NCBI RefSeq assembly: GCF_027579695.1
Contig: NC_083577.1
Span: 60,042,741-60,106,740, forward strand
Length of the DNA stretch: 64,000 nucleotides
Direction of reading: 5' to 3'
DNA from: Neoarius graeffei
Taxonomy: Eukaryota > Chordata > Actinopteri > Siluriformes > Ariidae
Shown here: piece by piece, positions 1 through 13,500 of the stretch
Layout: the number at the start of each line of letters is the position of its first letter
Position numbering within the stretch: the first letter of the stretch is position 1
Made by a program: the position numbers and the translations under genes
The notes under the pieces: model-generated
What the model saw: only the letters and a program-made list of their open reading frames with translations
What the model was told of the DNA's origin: nothing
The model's database searches: none

Positions 1-563
1 CATTGTTATATGTCGGTAGTACGCATATTGCGATTTAATTTCATTTGTGGAAATTTTACCAGAGTTTTGACCCTTGATTTATATAATTTTGGTAATTTCA
101 TGAGGGTGTACATTCTTCAGAAATCAACTCCTCTCTCAATTTGTGGAGGAATTTCACCAAACTTGGCAACAGGCTTTGTTATATGACAGTTACATACACA
201 TTGAAATTTTGTTTAATTTGGGCAAATTTCACCAGTTATGCCCTTGATTATTAACAAACTTGTACTTTGGCAATTTCATCAAGGTGTGCTTGCTTTCTGA
301 AATCAACTTCCCTCACAATTTTTATCCCCCACTGGCCAAAAGGCCCGAAGGGGGATTGTCGTAGCAATGTCCGTCTGTCCCAGGAAGGATACTCACCTTC
401 TGAAATCAACTCCTATCTCAATTTTTGGAGGAATTTCGCAAAACTCAAAAGGATTCTTTGTTATATGTCAGTAATACGCATATTGCAATTTCATTCAATT
501 TAGTCATGTTTTACCAGAGTTATGGCGTAGTTGCCAGTGGGGGATGCTCTCAGAGCACTCTTG
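1..563. repeat. Dispersed repeat with about 173-bp internal units, first locus
   Basis: The motif GTTATATG recurs at 5, 178 and 460 in a repeating AT-rich unit (AAATCAACTCC, GGAGGAATTTC, AAACTTGG). A head module starts near 319 (CCCCCACTGGCC) and a tail near 533 (GCCAGTGGGGG), forming an inverted pair. The same head, unit and tail recur at 2146-2486. It lies in a kalrn intron; the left end is cut by the window. Confidence 0.7.
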
Positions 564-836
564 TTTTATTATTTTAATTTCAAGACACCTTTATACAAGG
601 TATTTCTCTTATTAAAACCTGAAGTTGGTCCCAGAGAAGATATTTTGCCTTGAAAATTCATTGTAAAACAACGTGTAACAAAATGTTCATTTAAAAATAC
701 ATATTTCTGTGCAATCACACAAACGCATCTTGCATGTCTGCTAGCTGATTTTCCGTCTCCGGTTACACAAGTTTTGCTTATGAAGCACGTATGCATGTAA
801 TCAGATAATGTCAGTGATATTTAATGTTATCTGACG

Positions 837-1763
837 CAGGGGTGATTCTAGCATCTGATCTTTGGGGGTGCTTAGCCCCCAGAGCTGACAGAGGCACCTG
901 GCTTGAACGACAGTGTTTCCACGTTTATTCCGCATTTACAGTAGACTAGACTTAACTAGACAAGAAGACTAGACTAGACAAGACTAGACTTATGCAATGT
1001 TTTAACAGAAGCTGACCCAATAAACTATGATATCTACACATTTACAACCACTGACACAAATATTTACGTTATATTTTTAACTAAACAAGACCTACTACTG
1101 CATTTGTAATGTTGGAGCTATTCATTTTGAACAGTGGTAATTGTTAATTAATGTGCTATTGTGTATTGTGTAATAATAGTGTGTATTATTATGATTTTAC
1201 ATTAGTTTACATTAGTAAACGCTATGTTACATTAAATAAAATTGACTAACACACGGTGGTCTAGCACCGTAGCACTTGTACAGCTCTGCACAAAAGTATC
1301 TCGATATGGATGATAAATGTCGTTTTTATCATTCTGTTCGTAGACCAGGGAACATCAATATTGCATTATGCATTATTGTGTTGTGTTTAACAATTGTAAC
1401 TCCAGTCCGTACCTTCACATCTCGCTATGCCAGTAATACTCAGGTGCTACTTCGAGTTCCTCATCGGCGTGGAATTCAGTTAAAAAAACACCATGTCGTA
1501 GCAAGCACTCGCGCGGACAGGCAACCCAATCAGAGGGGACGCAAGGAGGAGAGGGATTTTACTGCTCATAGAACTATCACCTAACAGGTGAATTCAAGAA
1601 CACACACACGGCCGCGCACACATTCATTGCGCAGTGCGCAAGGGCACTTATTTCTGAAAATTACGTCCAAAAGCAGTGTTTTTGAGGGTGCTGAGCTAGG
1701 GGGTGCTGAGCTCGTTTTTGGGGGTGCTTGAGCACCCCCAAAAATAGGCTAAACACGCCCCTG
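837..1763. mobile_element. hAT-like non-autonomous element (927 bp)
   Basis: Ends are CAGGGGTG and its near complement CGCCCCTG. A perfect 8-bp target duplication ATCTGACG flanks it (829-836 and 1764-1771), the size expected for hAT transposons. Subterminal inverted GGGGGTGCTTAG/CACCCCCAAAAAT motifs follow. The 102-codon frame inside (1276-1584) shows no transposase motifs that I recognise. Confidence 0.85.
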
Positions 1764-2145
1764 ATCTGACGGTAGCTGTAATATTAGCTGCACTAATGTA
1801 CCAGAATTTTCATTGTCAAAGCTGCATACACTTGCAGTAGACTTGTGTTGTCTGTTTTATACACTTATTAATTTGCACTAGCAGTGGTAGCGCAAATTGT
1901 TATTCTCACTCAGGCTCTTTCTTTCTCTTCTCCTTCTCCTAATGTTTTTTAGGATGTTATTTCTCCCTCAGTTTTTAACCAATCATCACCAAATTTCACA
2001 TGAAGAATACCTCTGGGCTAAATTATGTTGCTATGACTTTTGGTGGTGATCCGGATCACTGATCCAGAATGATCCATGAAAAACGGGAATTTTTTTCCCA
2101 ATCACTTAACTGTCAATTTTCATGATTTTTTCAATCAGTTTTTAA

Positions 2146-2486
2146 TCCCCCACTGGCCAAAAGACCCGAAGGGGGATTATGTCATGGCGGCGTCCGTCCG
2201 TCTGTCTGTCTGTCCATCCCAGGAAGGGTACTCACCTTCTGAAATCAACTCCTCTCTCAATTTTTGGAGGACTTTCATGAAACTTGGCAGGATTCTTTGT
2301 TATATGTCAGTAATACACATTGTAATTTCGTTCACTTCAGTTGCATTTTACTAGAGTTATGGCCCTTGATTACCAAACTTGTACTTCAGCAATTTCATGA
2401 GGGTGTATTATAAGCACTTAAAGCGTAGATATAATTGCCAGTGGGGGGGGGGGGGGTATTGTGCTCTCAGAGCACTCTTATTTTGT
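2146..2486. repeat. Second copy of the CCCCCACTGGCC repeat
   Basis: It has the same head (AATCCCCCACTGGCC), a GTCCGTCTGTC-rich stretch, one unit, and the tail CCAGTGGGGG with CTCTCAGAGCACTCTT as at 318-563. The terminal CCCCCACTGGC/GCCAGTGGGGG pair suggests a non-autonomous DNA element. The preceding 1920-2145 is AT-rich and probably repeat-derived too. Confidence 0.65.
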
Positions 2487-2754
2487 TCAGGGCGACAGGG
2501 TGCAACCTTTCCTTGACCTTCAATTGACAACGGTCAGCTAGCGCAAATTACTGTGACTTTAGTCACAGTCTCTGTCTAGTTTTTTTATTACTCTTTGGTA
2601 TTTGTAAATATCATCTGTAAACTATCTGCAGCTAAAAGTATAGCTACAGTACTTTCTCATCCATCTTGCCATGTTGAGGCGGCAACTAAATAGAAAATCG
2701 GATGTTGAAAAAAGGATAACGCCTCCATCTTGGATTGTCCCGTATTCATCCTAG

Positions 2755-2879
2755 ATGATGATGATGATGATGATGATGATTAGTTGGTGAATAGACCTTT
2801 TATAAAATCAAATTTACTTAAGTGTGGAGATGGTGTGGTTTTTTTTTTAAATATTTCAAATTTTACCAGAAATTTCAAA

Positions 2880-2932
<53 letters not shown>
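2755..2932. repeat. (GAT)n and (CA)n microsatellites
   Basis: A GAT run lies at about 2755-2780 and a CA run of about 25 units at 2882-2932, both in a kalrn intron about 200 bases before the first exon in the window. Confidence 0.9.
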
Positions 2933-2934
<2 letters not shown>

Positions 2935-3116
2935 AGAACAAAGTATTCCTCAGGTTAGCATTTTGACCAAAATCCCAAAGAGAACCTTATAAAAATGCGA
3001 TCAGGACTTGGTTACTAACGTCCTTTTCTCTTTCTGTCCCTCTGTCTTCTTCCCTTTGATCGCCCTTCCTGCTTCCCCGCTAATGCACCTTTTACTGCTT
3101 TGCTGGTGATTTGCAG

Positions 3117-3680
3117 TCTTCTGCATTGCTTGCTTCACGGCAGGGTTCCACAGAGGTCCCGAGTGCCGCAGAGCTAGTCAGTGCTATAGAGAAACTGGTC
3201 AAAACTAAGATGGTAAGTCTATGGTATGTGTAGGTGTTTGGCTTTAGGTTTTAGGTCAGTTCATGGACATCATCTCACTTCTTTTTCTCTTTGTGTTTCT
3301 TTCTGGTGTTTATTCACTACCTTGTGTTTGTTGTGCTGTGTGTTTTACATACATACTGTGCATTGCTTGCTGAGAATTATCATCCTGAAGCATTTATTTT
3401 CATCATAGTTCTCCGTTTTTGCTTTACAGTAAGCATCAATGATCACAGAGTAGAAATGTTTTCATCGGTCAGCCGTTTCCGTGACTTCGTGCTCCCAAAA
3501 TGGTTAATGGTGTCTTTTGCATAAGTGCTGAGCCTGTGGCGTTGTGTATGTTCTGATGTTGTAGACTCTCGATGGAGGCACATACACTGGTTTCAGCTCC
3601 GTGACCCCAGTGGAGCAGAGCCCGAGTCAGCCAAGGAATCCTGAGCTCGAGCAGAAGGCCAAAGCACTACGTGGACGCAT
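3117..3680 (+). CDS. kalrn: kalrn exons: linker before the second DH domain
   Basis: Exons 3117-3212 (32 codons, phase 0) and 3565-3680. The first reads [20 protein letters not shown] and on to an AIEKLVKTK helix; the second carries a variable Ser/Pro/Gly stretch and ends in KALRGRM, where the Met codon is split by the intron. This matches the linker that precedes GEF2 in kalirin. The acceptor of the first exon follows a clear TTTGCAG. Nothing upstream in 1-3116 reads as a kalirin exon, so that stretch is treated as intron. Confidence 0.88.
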
Positions 3681-6600
3681 GTGAGTCATCCTGTACTCTA
3701 CTCTTTAAATGTACCAAGCGAAGATTTATGCAGTTTAATCTGAATTCCTCAATGTTTTAGGTTTGTCCTGAATGAGCTGATACAGACCGAGAAGGATTAT
3801 GTCAAAGATTTGGGAATCGTAGTAGAGGTGAGAAAACAGAACGGACCACGATCAGAACAGGCCACAAGGTCACGTAAGCAATCCTGAAATAATGGGATAT
3901 AATCGAAGGGTTTTGTTTTCTTGCATGAAGGAAAGATAAGATTATAATTACTAATAGATCATTACTAAATACATACCAATAGGAGGCGTGCTCTGACTTG
4001 TTCTTGTTTATAATTTGGAATGTATACGTTTAATTCATGACGTATGAGAACGTCCAAGATGAATGAGCTACTGAGCTTCAAAAGTAACAAGCAACGATGC
4101 ATGTTTAGCTTTGATGGCAAAAACAGTAATCAGCCATTTCCTTGGCAGGGTTTCATGAAGAAGATTGAAGAGAAAGGAATCCCTGAAGACATGAAAGGAA
4201 AGGACAAAATTGTCTTTGGAAATATTCACCAAATCTATGACTGGCACAGAGAGTAAGTGTGTCTGTTTCTTGTTCTCCTCTTCTTATTTGTTTAGTTTTA
4301 TCTCTTCATGCTCACTGTGCAATATACACAGTGCCATTTAGAGAGAACAGAGGATATTACTGTATACGGTTGCACAAAGACATGAAGTTTATCTTTGAGT
4401 GGTGAATATATTCAAGTGAGCGAAGTGAACAGGTGAAATTTTTCAACACAAGAAGATAAACTTCATATCTTCATCACCGTGTAATGTTCTTTATATTATA
4501 TGGACACATCCACAAAAAAAAAACCCTTCAAGTTAATCAAAATAATTTTCCTTTTGAACCAGCTCACCATTTTGATAACGCACGTACTGTATAGTCAGCA
4601 GTAAAACACTGGGAGTGATGTCATCAGAGTGAAATATCAGAGGTTATTATGCATACAGTCCACTTTTTCCATAAAATAAACACGTATTCTATTCCCTTCT
4701 AGTGGGTTTATTGATGGCATGCAATATTATCATATCGTTTATCATACATGTATTACGCCACTCTACCCAATGAAGATTGAGCGTGCGATATTGTTACAAT
4801 ATTGCACATTGTCAAGACAACATAGCATCACTTGTCGGAGACGTAAGACTTCTGTGCTAGCGAGTGACAGAGACAGTTTGAAAACAAACATGGCCGCGAG
4901 GTTTGCTTCGTTAAAAATGGAAGACTTTGAGAGAATTTTGGCTGCCAGATCGCTCCATTGCGTGTAGTTGTCGATGTTGATTTTAAACATAACTAATTAA
5001 ATTACACAGGGAAAATAATATTTGGCTTGACTGCACTAGCGTTGGCCTTCGCTAACACTACACTGGCTGGAAGGTAACTGGACTGTCACGCTAACAGCAC
5101 TGAGTCAGGGGGTAAGGTAGCATTGGCTTTTGCTAACGCTCCTGCTCAATGCTATACTGGCTGGAAGGTAACTGGTTTGCCACGCAAACAGCACCGAGTC
5201 TTGACTAAGCTTGCGTTGGCCTTCACTGACGCTCCTGCTCAATGCTACACTGGCTGGAAGGTAACTGGACTGTCACACTAACAACACAGTCACGGGTAAG
5301 CTCACATTGGTCTTCGAGAATGCTAATATGGAGAGTGTGTTATTATTAGGACCCGAGCATCGTTCGGTGTGAAGACCCTATTGTTTTTCGAAGGATTATT
5401 ATTATTTTTTTTTTTTCTTTCGTGTTTGGCTTTGTTTGAGGCATTTCCCATGCACAAAAACTCATGAAATTTGATGCGCACATCAGTCGTTGTAACTGCT
5501 TCTCAGCCACAGACGTATGTCCCAGGGACTTCATAGCGCCCCCTAATTGAAACAAAACTCTTCAGAACTTATGGCTAGAACCTTACTCAGAACCCTTAGA
5601 TCAGTACAAAAATGACATGAATCATGATAGTTGTCCTAGCAACAGACACCACACACACAATAATAGTGACCTGCCATCATTGTACATTTTGTTGCAGACA
5701 TATGAAAACTCTGGATGTACACACACACACATACTGCAGACACAGGAAAGCTAAGATGACTTAAGATTACAGCATGAGATAGAGATAAGGAGGAAACACG
5801 TATAGTTTTGTACATATATAAATGTACATCTTCACACCATGGAAACACACACACAGTCTTTGTCTATCTCTCATCCGTCAAGCAGTCATGGCATTTGCAA
5901 CATGCACATCACCTTTGAACATTTGATGAATATATGACGTGACTGTTTTGTTGGGTGGCGGGATGTCCTGGGTTGCAGAACCACACGTGCGAGGGCTCGT
6001 CAAGGCCGCTAGCGGCTTTAATTATTATTATTATTATTATTATTATTGGCTGACTTCTTTCATGGTCTATCAGATATATTCCATTCAGCTAGCATGATAT
6101 TGAATTGAATCTTCTTCGACTCATTCAATATCATGCTAGCTGAATGGAATATATCTGATAGACCACGAAAGAAGCCAGCCAATATCATTTAAATATGTCA
6201 TTCAGATCCGTGATGTATTTCATATGAAAAATGCGAGTTTTTCAACACGAGAAGATAAACTTTGTATCTTCAAGCCAATGTATCGACACATTCACAAACA
6301 AAAAGTACCCAAATTTATCAAAACAATTGATCGATTTCCTCACAAGTGACATATAGAGATTTGTCACGGTTTTGGTTCCTCATGTCCCGGATGTACGGTA
6401 GCTCGTATGAAAAATACAAGTGGTGTATTTCCCAGTAAAACACTCGTGTCCAAATAATATATAGTTATATTTTTAGTATAGTAATATTTATTATTGAGGT
6501 ACGAGTGACATTTGTTGTTTATTTTCAGCTTTTTTGTAGGGGAACTGGAAAAATGTCTTGACGATCATGAAAAACTGCCCGAGCTCTTTATCAAACATGT

Positions 6601-7469
6601 ATGTGAGACTCTCTGAATACTTTCAAGTAATTATTATTATTATTATATATTTTTTTCCAAATCCATTGGCTGGGGAACTCAGACTGATTTTTGCATTTGT
6701 ACACAGGAGCGAAGGCTGCACATGTATGTTGTTTACTGCCAGAACAAACCCAAGTCAGAATTCATTGTGGCTGAATATGACTCGTACTTTGAGGTAAACT
6801 GTGTTTCTTTTAGCTGTGATAAATTATTCAAAGAACATGCATGTTGTTCCCGGTGTATCATTTTCTTACTGTTCTTCACTTTCAGGCAGTTCAGCAAGAA
6901 GTGAACTCTAGACTGAGCATGAGTGATTTTCTCATCAAGCCCATTCAGCGAATTACAAAATATCAACTTCTGTTAAAGGTAAAATATCTGCGGGATTGAA
7001 TAAGCTTGGGGTGTTCTTTTAAGAGTTTAATATGAATTCATATAGCACGGCTTGTACAATGTCTTTGTGTACTTTAGGACTTCCTGAAATACAGTAACAA
7101 GGCAGGGTTGGACTGTCAGGACATTGAGGTGAGATGTTATTGTTATTCATACCACTGTTCCATTTAATTCTCAAATCTGATTAGTCAGGGGTTTATGAAT
7201 TCTCTGTAATAGCAGCTCTGTCAGTAGATGCCAAAGTACAGGATGTGCTTTGCATACATATACATTATCATTTCTATAGTAACAGCTTGTACACAGGGGG
7301 TTGGATAGTACATGCTCCGCATAATAAAAATGGATTTAAAAACGTTACTTTTTAGCAGACAGTTTTGTCAGTGCTTTGTAAAAGTCAATAGGTTTTCCAA
7401 CATAGGAAAGTTTTCAGGACAGAGATCATTGTACTGTGTGGCTGCTCTATGAAATGAGCAGGGTTTGTT

Positions 7470-7500
<31 letters not shown>

Positions 7501-10500
7501 TTATTATCTTATTAACTTGGAGAGATTAAAAAACAGAGGCTGGTGATTTAAATGACAACTGTTATAATGTAAGTGATAACTGGATCCAACTTGTCTCGTA
7601 GATGTTCCGTTACATACGGTGTCTTGCAAAAGTATTCACCCCCTTTGGTGTTTGTCCTGTTTTGTCGCATTACAAGCTGGAATTAAAATGGATTTTTGGA
7701 GGGTTAGCACCATTTGATTTACACAGCATGCCTACCACTTTAAAGGAACAGTCCACCGTACTTCCATAATGAAATATGCTCTTATCTGAATTGAGACGAG
7801 CTGCTCCGTACCTCTCCGAGCTTTGCGCGACCTCCCAGTCAGTCAGACGCGCTGTCACTCCTGTTAGCAATGTAGCTAGGCTCAGTATGGCCAATGGTAT
7901 TTTTTGGGGCTGTAGTTAGATGCGACCAAACTCTTCCGCGTTTTCCCTGTTTACATAGGTTTATATGACCAGTGATAGGAAACAAGTTCAGTTACACAAA
8001 TTGAAACGTGGCGATTTTCTATGCTATGGAAAGTCCGCACTATAATGACAGGCGTACTAACACCTTCTGCGCGCTTCGACAGCGCATTGATACGGAGCTC
8101 AGATATCAATGCGCTGCCGAAGCGCGCAGAAGGTGTTAGTACGCCTGTCATTATAGTGCGGACATTCCATAGCATAGAAAATCGCTACGTTTCAATTTGT
8201 GTAACTGAACTTTTTTCCTATCACTGGTCATATAAACCTATGTAAACAGGAAAAACGCGGAAGAGTTTGGTCGCATCTAACTACAGCCCCAAAAAATACC
8301 GTTGGCCATACTGAGCCTAGCTACATTGCTAACAGGAGTGACAGCGCGTCTGACTGCGTCTGACTGACTGGGAGGTCGCGCAAAGCTCGGAGAGGTACGG
8401 AGCAGCTCGTCTCAATTCAGATAAGAGCATACTTCATTATGGAAGTACGGTGGACTGTTCCTTTAAAGGTGCAAATTGTTTTATTGTGACATAAACAATA
8501 ATTAAGATGGAAAAAACAGAAATCTGGAATGTGTATAGGTATTCTCTCTCACACACTCCAAAGTCAATACTTTGTAGAGCCACCTTTTGCTGCAATTACA
8601 GCTGCAAGTCTCTTGGAGTATGTCTCTATTAGCTTAGCACATCTAGCCACTGGGATTTTTGCCCATTCCTCAAGGCAAAACTGCTCCAACTCCTTCAAGT
8701 TAGATGGGTTGCGTTGGTGTACAGAAATCTTCAAGTTATGCCACAGATTCTCAATTGGATTGAGGTCTGGGCTTTGATAAGGCCATTCCAAGACATTTAA
8801 AATGTTTCCCTTTAAACCAGTCCAGTGTAGGTTTAGCAGCATGTTTAGGGTCATTGTCCTGCTGAAATGTGAACCTTCATCCCAGTCTCAAACCTCTGGC
8901 CGACTCAAACAGGGTTTCCTCCAGAATTGCCCTGCATTTAGTGCCATCCATCTTTCCTTCAGTCCTGACCAGCTTTCCTGTCCCTGCATATGAAAAACAT
9001 CCCCACAGCATGATGATGCCACCACCATGTTTCACTGTAGGGATGGTGTTCTCAGGGTGTTGGGTTTGTGCCACACATGGCATTTTCCATGATGGCCAAA
9101 AAGAGTAATTTTAGTCTCATCTGATCAGAGAATCTTCTTCCATGTGTTTGGGGAGTCTGCCACATGCTGCTGGGCAAACTCCAAATGTGTTTTCTTAAGC
9201 AATGACTCTTTTTGGCCACTCTTCCATAAAGCCCTGTTCTGTGGAGCATACGGCTTAGTCATCCTATGAATGGATACTCCCATCTCTGCTGTGGATCTTT
9301 GCAGCTCCTTCAGTGTTATCTTTGGTGTCTTTGCTGCATCTCTGATTAATGCCGCCCTTGCCTGGTCTGTGAGTTTTAGTGGGTGACCTTCTCTTGTCAG
9401 GTTTGTAGTGGTGCCATATTCTTTCCATTTTGCTATAATGGATTTAATGGTGCTCCGTGGGATCTTCAAAGTTTGGGATATTTTTTTATAACCCAACCCT
9501 GATCTATACTTCTCCACAACTTTGTCTCTGACCTGTTTGGAGGCTCCTTGGTTCTCATGTTGCTTGCTTAGTAGTGTTGCAGAGACAGGGTCCTTCCAGA
9601 ACAGGTTGATTTATACAGATGTCATGTGACACTTTGATTGCATATAGGTGGATCTTAATCAACTAATTATGTGACTTATGAAGTGAATTGGTTGGACCAG
9701 CTCTTATTGAGGGGTTTCATACGAAAGGGGGTGAATACCTATGCACACTCCAGATTTCTGTTTTTTTTTTTCCATCTTAATTATTGTTTGTGTTACAATA
9801 AAACAACAATTTGCACCTTTAAAATTATGTGAATCAAATGGTGCTAACCCTCCAAAAATCCATTTTAATTCCATCTTGTAATGTGACAAAACGGGACAAA
9901 CAGCAAGGGGGATGAATACTTTTATAAGACACTGTAAAACGCAACTCTGAATGGTTATACAAACATGATGTGCTATTCAAGTTATAAATTCTGATGGGAC
10001 GCTTTGTATCTGTTCCACTGACTACCATCAGTCTGTCTTATTCCGTAATTCACGAATACAGAATTCATGATGAATTTATTTTTGCTCTTTTTGCTTTGCC
10101 TGTTCTCACCTGCTTTCCAATCCTTTTTTTTGTAGAAAGCAGTTGATCTGATGTCGCAGGTCCCGAAACTCTGCAATGACATGATGAACCTCGGCAGACT
10201 CCAAGGCTTTGAGGTACAGTACATAAATCACCATCGAAATATCGTTGGCCCAGCTTCTACAGGACATGTAAAAGAAGCTCTGTAGAAACTGCTATCATGA
10301 TGTTCTCAGTTGTATTCTGTATGCGTGTTGTGGTTTTAAAAAATGTACCAGTTTCTTTGGAATGTGCATCAAAGTTCACGCTTTACTATATGTGTAAAGC
10401 TTCTGTGGAAATATTGCTAATCTGCTGTCATCAAATCTATCTTATTTATCAGCTGTGAAATGTGAAAGAAGACTGGCAGCACTTTTTACTGAGAGCACTG

Positions 10501-13500
10501 TTTGTGATTTTTTAAATATACGGTTTCAGCTATGGAAAAAAAAACCCCGGTGATAAGGGCATTGCCACCATAGCGGTCATAATTATGCGTGGATTATATC
10601 TCATGTTGATCTTTAACCCTCTGACAGATGGTTTTGTCCATTATATAACAGTGATGAGGGAGGGAGGGATGGAGGAGGAGCAAAAAAAGAGCATGCGAGA
10701 CAGGTTGACCTGTTTATATAGCAGTGTTGACACACTGTTTCTGTGTAATAGTTATGTGTTGACAGACTGGCACATTTGCACTCTCTCGCAAACGGCATTC
10801 ATTCAGTCTGAAGCATGTGTTCTAGGACTTCTATATGCACTAATACAAAAATAACAAAACATCAAATGATTCATGCTTTAAAAAGATACAACTTTGTGTG
10901 TGTGTGTTTTTTTCAGGGAAAGCTGACGAGTCAGGGTAAACTCCTACAGCAGGAGACGTTCTTTGTGACCGAGCAGGATTCAGGCGTTCTGTCTCGCAGC
11001 AAAGAGCGCAGAGTTTTCCTCTTCGAGCAGATTGTTATCTTCAGTGAACTTCTGCGTAAAGGCTCTTCAACCCCTGGTTATCAGTTCAAAAAGAGCATCA
11101 AGGTGAAGACCAAAGAACGTACACTGTTTCCTTAAAGGTTCTGGAGCAGCATTCACAAAACAATTTAAAGGTCATAGGCAAGGGTCGGAGGTGAAACGTA
11201 GAATATCAACTTTATTGTCTAGAAGAACGACCCAAAAAGCGAATTCAATCTTCCTGGTGTCTAATTTGCACCCTAAAATTGAATAAAACGGTTAAAATAT
11301 ACTGTTTTTGCCCAATTTCCGAAGGTTTATTTACTTCTCACTTATGCGCACTTTCACTGCCAGGGGGCAGTCACCGTGACGTCATTTAAGCCAAACAGAC
11401 CGGGAGCAGTTCTGTGTTTACCTGCGAACCGAGCACACGTGTACAGACTTTGGTCGTGAGAGGTTGTGTAAAATGTCTGAAAGCAAGAGTGATTTTGAAG
11501 TAGGAACTCTCCAAACTGAATATCGAGAGGTAAAACCATATATGTATGAACCTCTGGCCGTTGCGAAGCAATCGGTGAATGTGGCTCACTGGTTTGACTG
11601 CGCGGCCTCAGAATCGGACAGCGACTCGGCCGACTCTGATCGCGGTGACCCCGGACCTCAACAAGACTCGCGTCCAAACGATTTATTCTGGTAGTTATGA
11701 TAAATTCCTACTTTTGTCATAATACTAAATAAGAGCCCTTTTGAAGAATAATTAAACCGCCCTCCCTAGTGGATATAGGGAACGATTACTGGACAGTGCG
11801 CCGGTAGGCCACGTTAGCTTGCCATCCGCGGCATTATACTATTTATAGCCGACTCTAAGCGAGGAAATATCCCTTTGTCTCATTTCCACAATGATTGTAC
11901 AGGATCCCTCAGGATTCTTGACTTGTCAATTGCAAGCAAAAGTAAAAATGTTTACTTCCAATCTTCTCCTTTTTGCTTGAGCGTTGCTGCTCCGTTTCTT
12001 CTTTGCTTGATTTTGTTTCACGCACACAATCCACTCTCTCTGCTTCGTCTCCTCTTCCAGAAAAAAACAACCCTCTAGCTTCACGTGCACAATCCACTCT
12101 CTCTGCCTCGTCTCCTCTTTCGGAAAAAGCCAACCCTCTCGCTCCGCCTCTTCTCCTTTTTCAGAAAAAGCCAACCCTCTCGCTCCGCCTCTTCTCCTTT
12201 TTCAGAAAAAGCCAACCCTCTCGCTCCGCCTCTTCTCCTTTTTCGGAAAAAGCCAACCCACTCGCTCCGCCTCTTCTCCTATTCCAGAAAAAAACAACCC
12301 TCTCGCTCCGCCTCTTCTCCTTTTCTGGAAAAAGCCGATCCACTCTCTTTGCCTCTTCTCTTCTCTCGGAAAAAGGTAAAAACTTCTTCCTGAACTGGTC
12401 CCGTTGTTACAGTTCACTGCACAACAATAAGGCATGTTTATTCTTTGGAAATTCCTGAACGCACGTCTGCACTCAAGCTGAATGGCAATGTAAGTAAACG
12501 GAAGTGGACTCAACTCAAGCGGTTTGTTTGGCTTAAATGACGTCATGCGCCGAGTGGTCACGAAAATAGCCGAACAGAAATTTGCCACGATCCGCGCTAA
12601 CTTATTTTAATTATTACTTATTAACAATACTTCTTGGGACCAGAAGAAAATTACAGAGGGTTTTGTTTCAACTGTGCATAAAAGTAAAACCGTTGCCTAT
12701 GAGCTTTAATGTATAAAGCTTCTAACAGGCCAACAGGAGACATTAAGTAATTTTAGTATGCTCTAGGGGAGCATACTTTGGGGGGAGAGGGGCTATAGTC
12801 TAAAAATAGTTAGTTATTTTATCAGCAAAATCAGCAGCAACATGGGGCAACTGAGGAGTCAATTTTAACTAATACCAAACCACACACCATTATAAATGTT
12901 TGTTGCTGGTTTGTGGCACGGTGGTGTAGTGGTTAGCACTGTCGTCTCACAGCAAGAAGGTTCTGGGTTTAAGCCCAGTGGCCGACGGGGGCCTTTCTGT
13001 GTGGAGTTTGCATGTTCTCCCTGTGTCTGCATGGGTTTCCCCCACAGTCCGAAGACATGCAATTAGGTTAACATGGGGCAGCCATGGCCTGAGGTTGGGC
13101 TGAAGTGCCCTCGGGCAAGGCACCGAACCCCCAACTGCTCCCCGGGTGCTGTAGCATAGCTGCCCACTGCTCTGGATATGTGTGTGTGCTCATTGCTCAC
13201 TGTGTGTATGTGTGTGTGTGGGTGGGTGTGTGTTTTCACTGCTTCGGATGGGTTAAACGAAGAGGTTAAATTTCACTGTGTGCTTTAGTGTACATGCTTG
13301 GATTGGCTTGGCTTCTTCTAAAAACATCAGAAACCAACCTCCTTGGAAAATCTCACGCTCAGGATGACCACACGAAAAAATGCATTTAAGCAAGGTTTAC
13401 ACTGTACAATTACTGGCCTGATTTTGGTGTCGCAAATGAAAATTCCACTTGTGGGAAAATGCTGCTTTGGTCATGGGTTGAGATTAGCGGTCTTGTAACG

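Larger units (their letters stand above)
4380..6490. repeat. Composite of dispersed repeats in a kalrn intron
   Basis: Related modules containing TTCAACAC, AGAAGATAAACTT and ACACATCCACAAA occur at about 4380-4690 and 6190-6480 in the same orientation. Between them lie a 93-bp tandem repeat (5030-5330), a repeat starting AGGACCCGAGC (5343) and ending GGCCGCTAGCGGCTTTAAT (to about 6022), and a hairpin (6045-6183). Confidence 0.6.
11169..12705. mobile_element. TTAA-flanked Kolobok-like DNA element with THAP coding sequence
   Basis: TTAA at 11165-11168 and 12706-12709 flanks inverted ends AGGTCATAGGCAAGGGT and AGCTCATAGGCAACGGT (right end read on the minus strand). The minus strand carries a THAP-like start (from 12435: [27 protein letters not shown]). 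The plus strand carries a short acidic frame (11473-11694) with [19 protein letters not shown], resembling the N-terminus of fish transposon-associated proteins. TTAA targets plus a THAP domain are features of Kolobok transposons. No full transposase remains. Confidence 0.75.

Noticed and set aside
1276-1584. 102-codon frame inside the first hAT-like element
   Set aside because: No transposase or other domain motif; the element appears non-autonomous.
11973-12458. 161-codon Ser/Pro/Leu-rich frame
   Set aside because: It is the plus-strand reading of the 41-bp minisatellite, antisense to the THAP-derived sequence.
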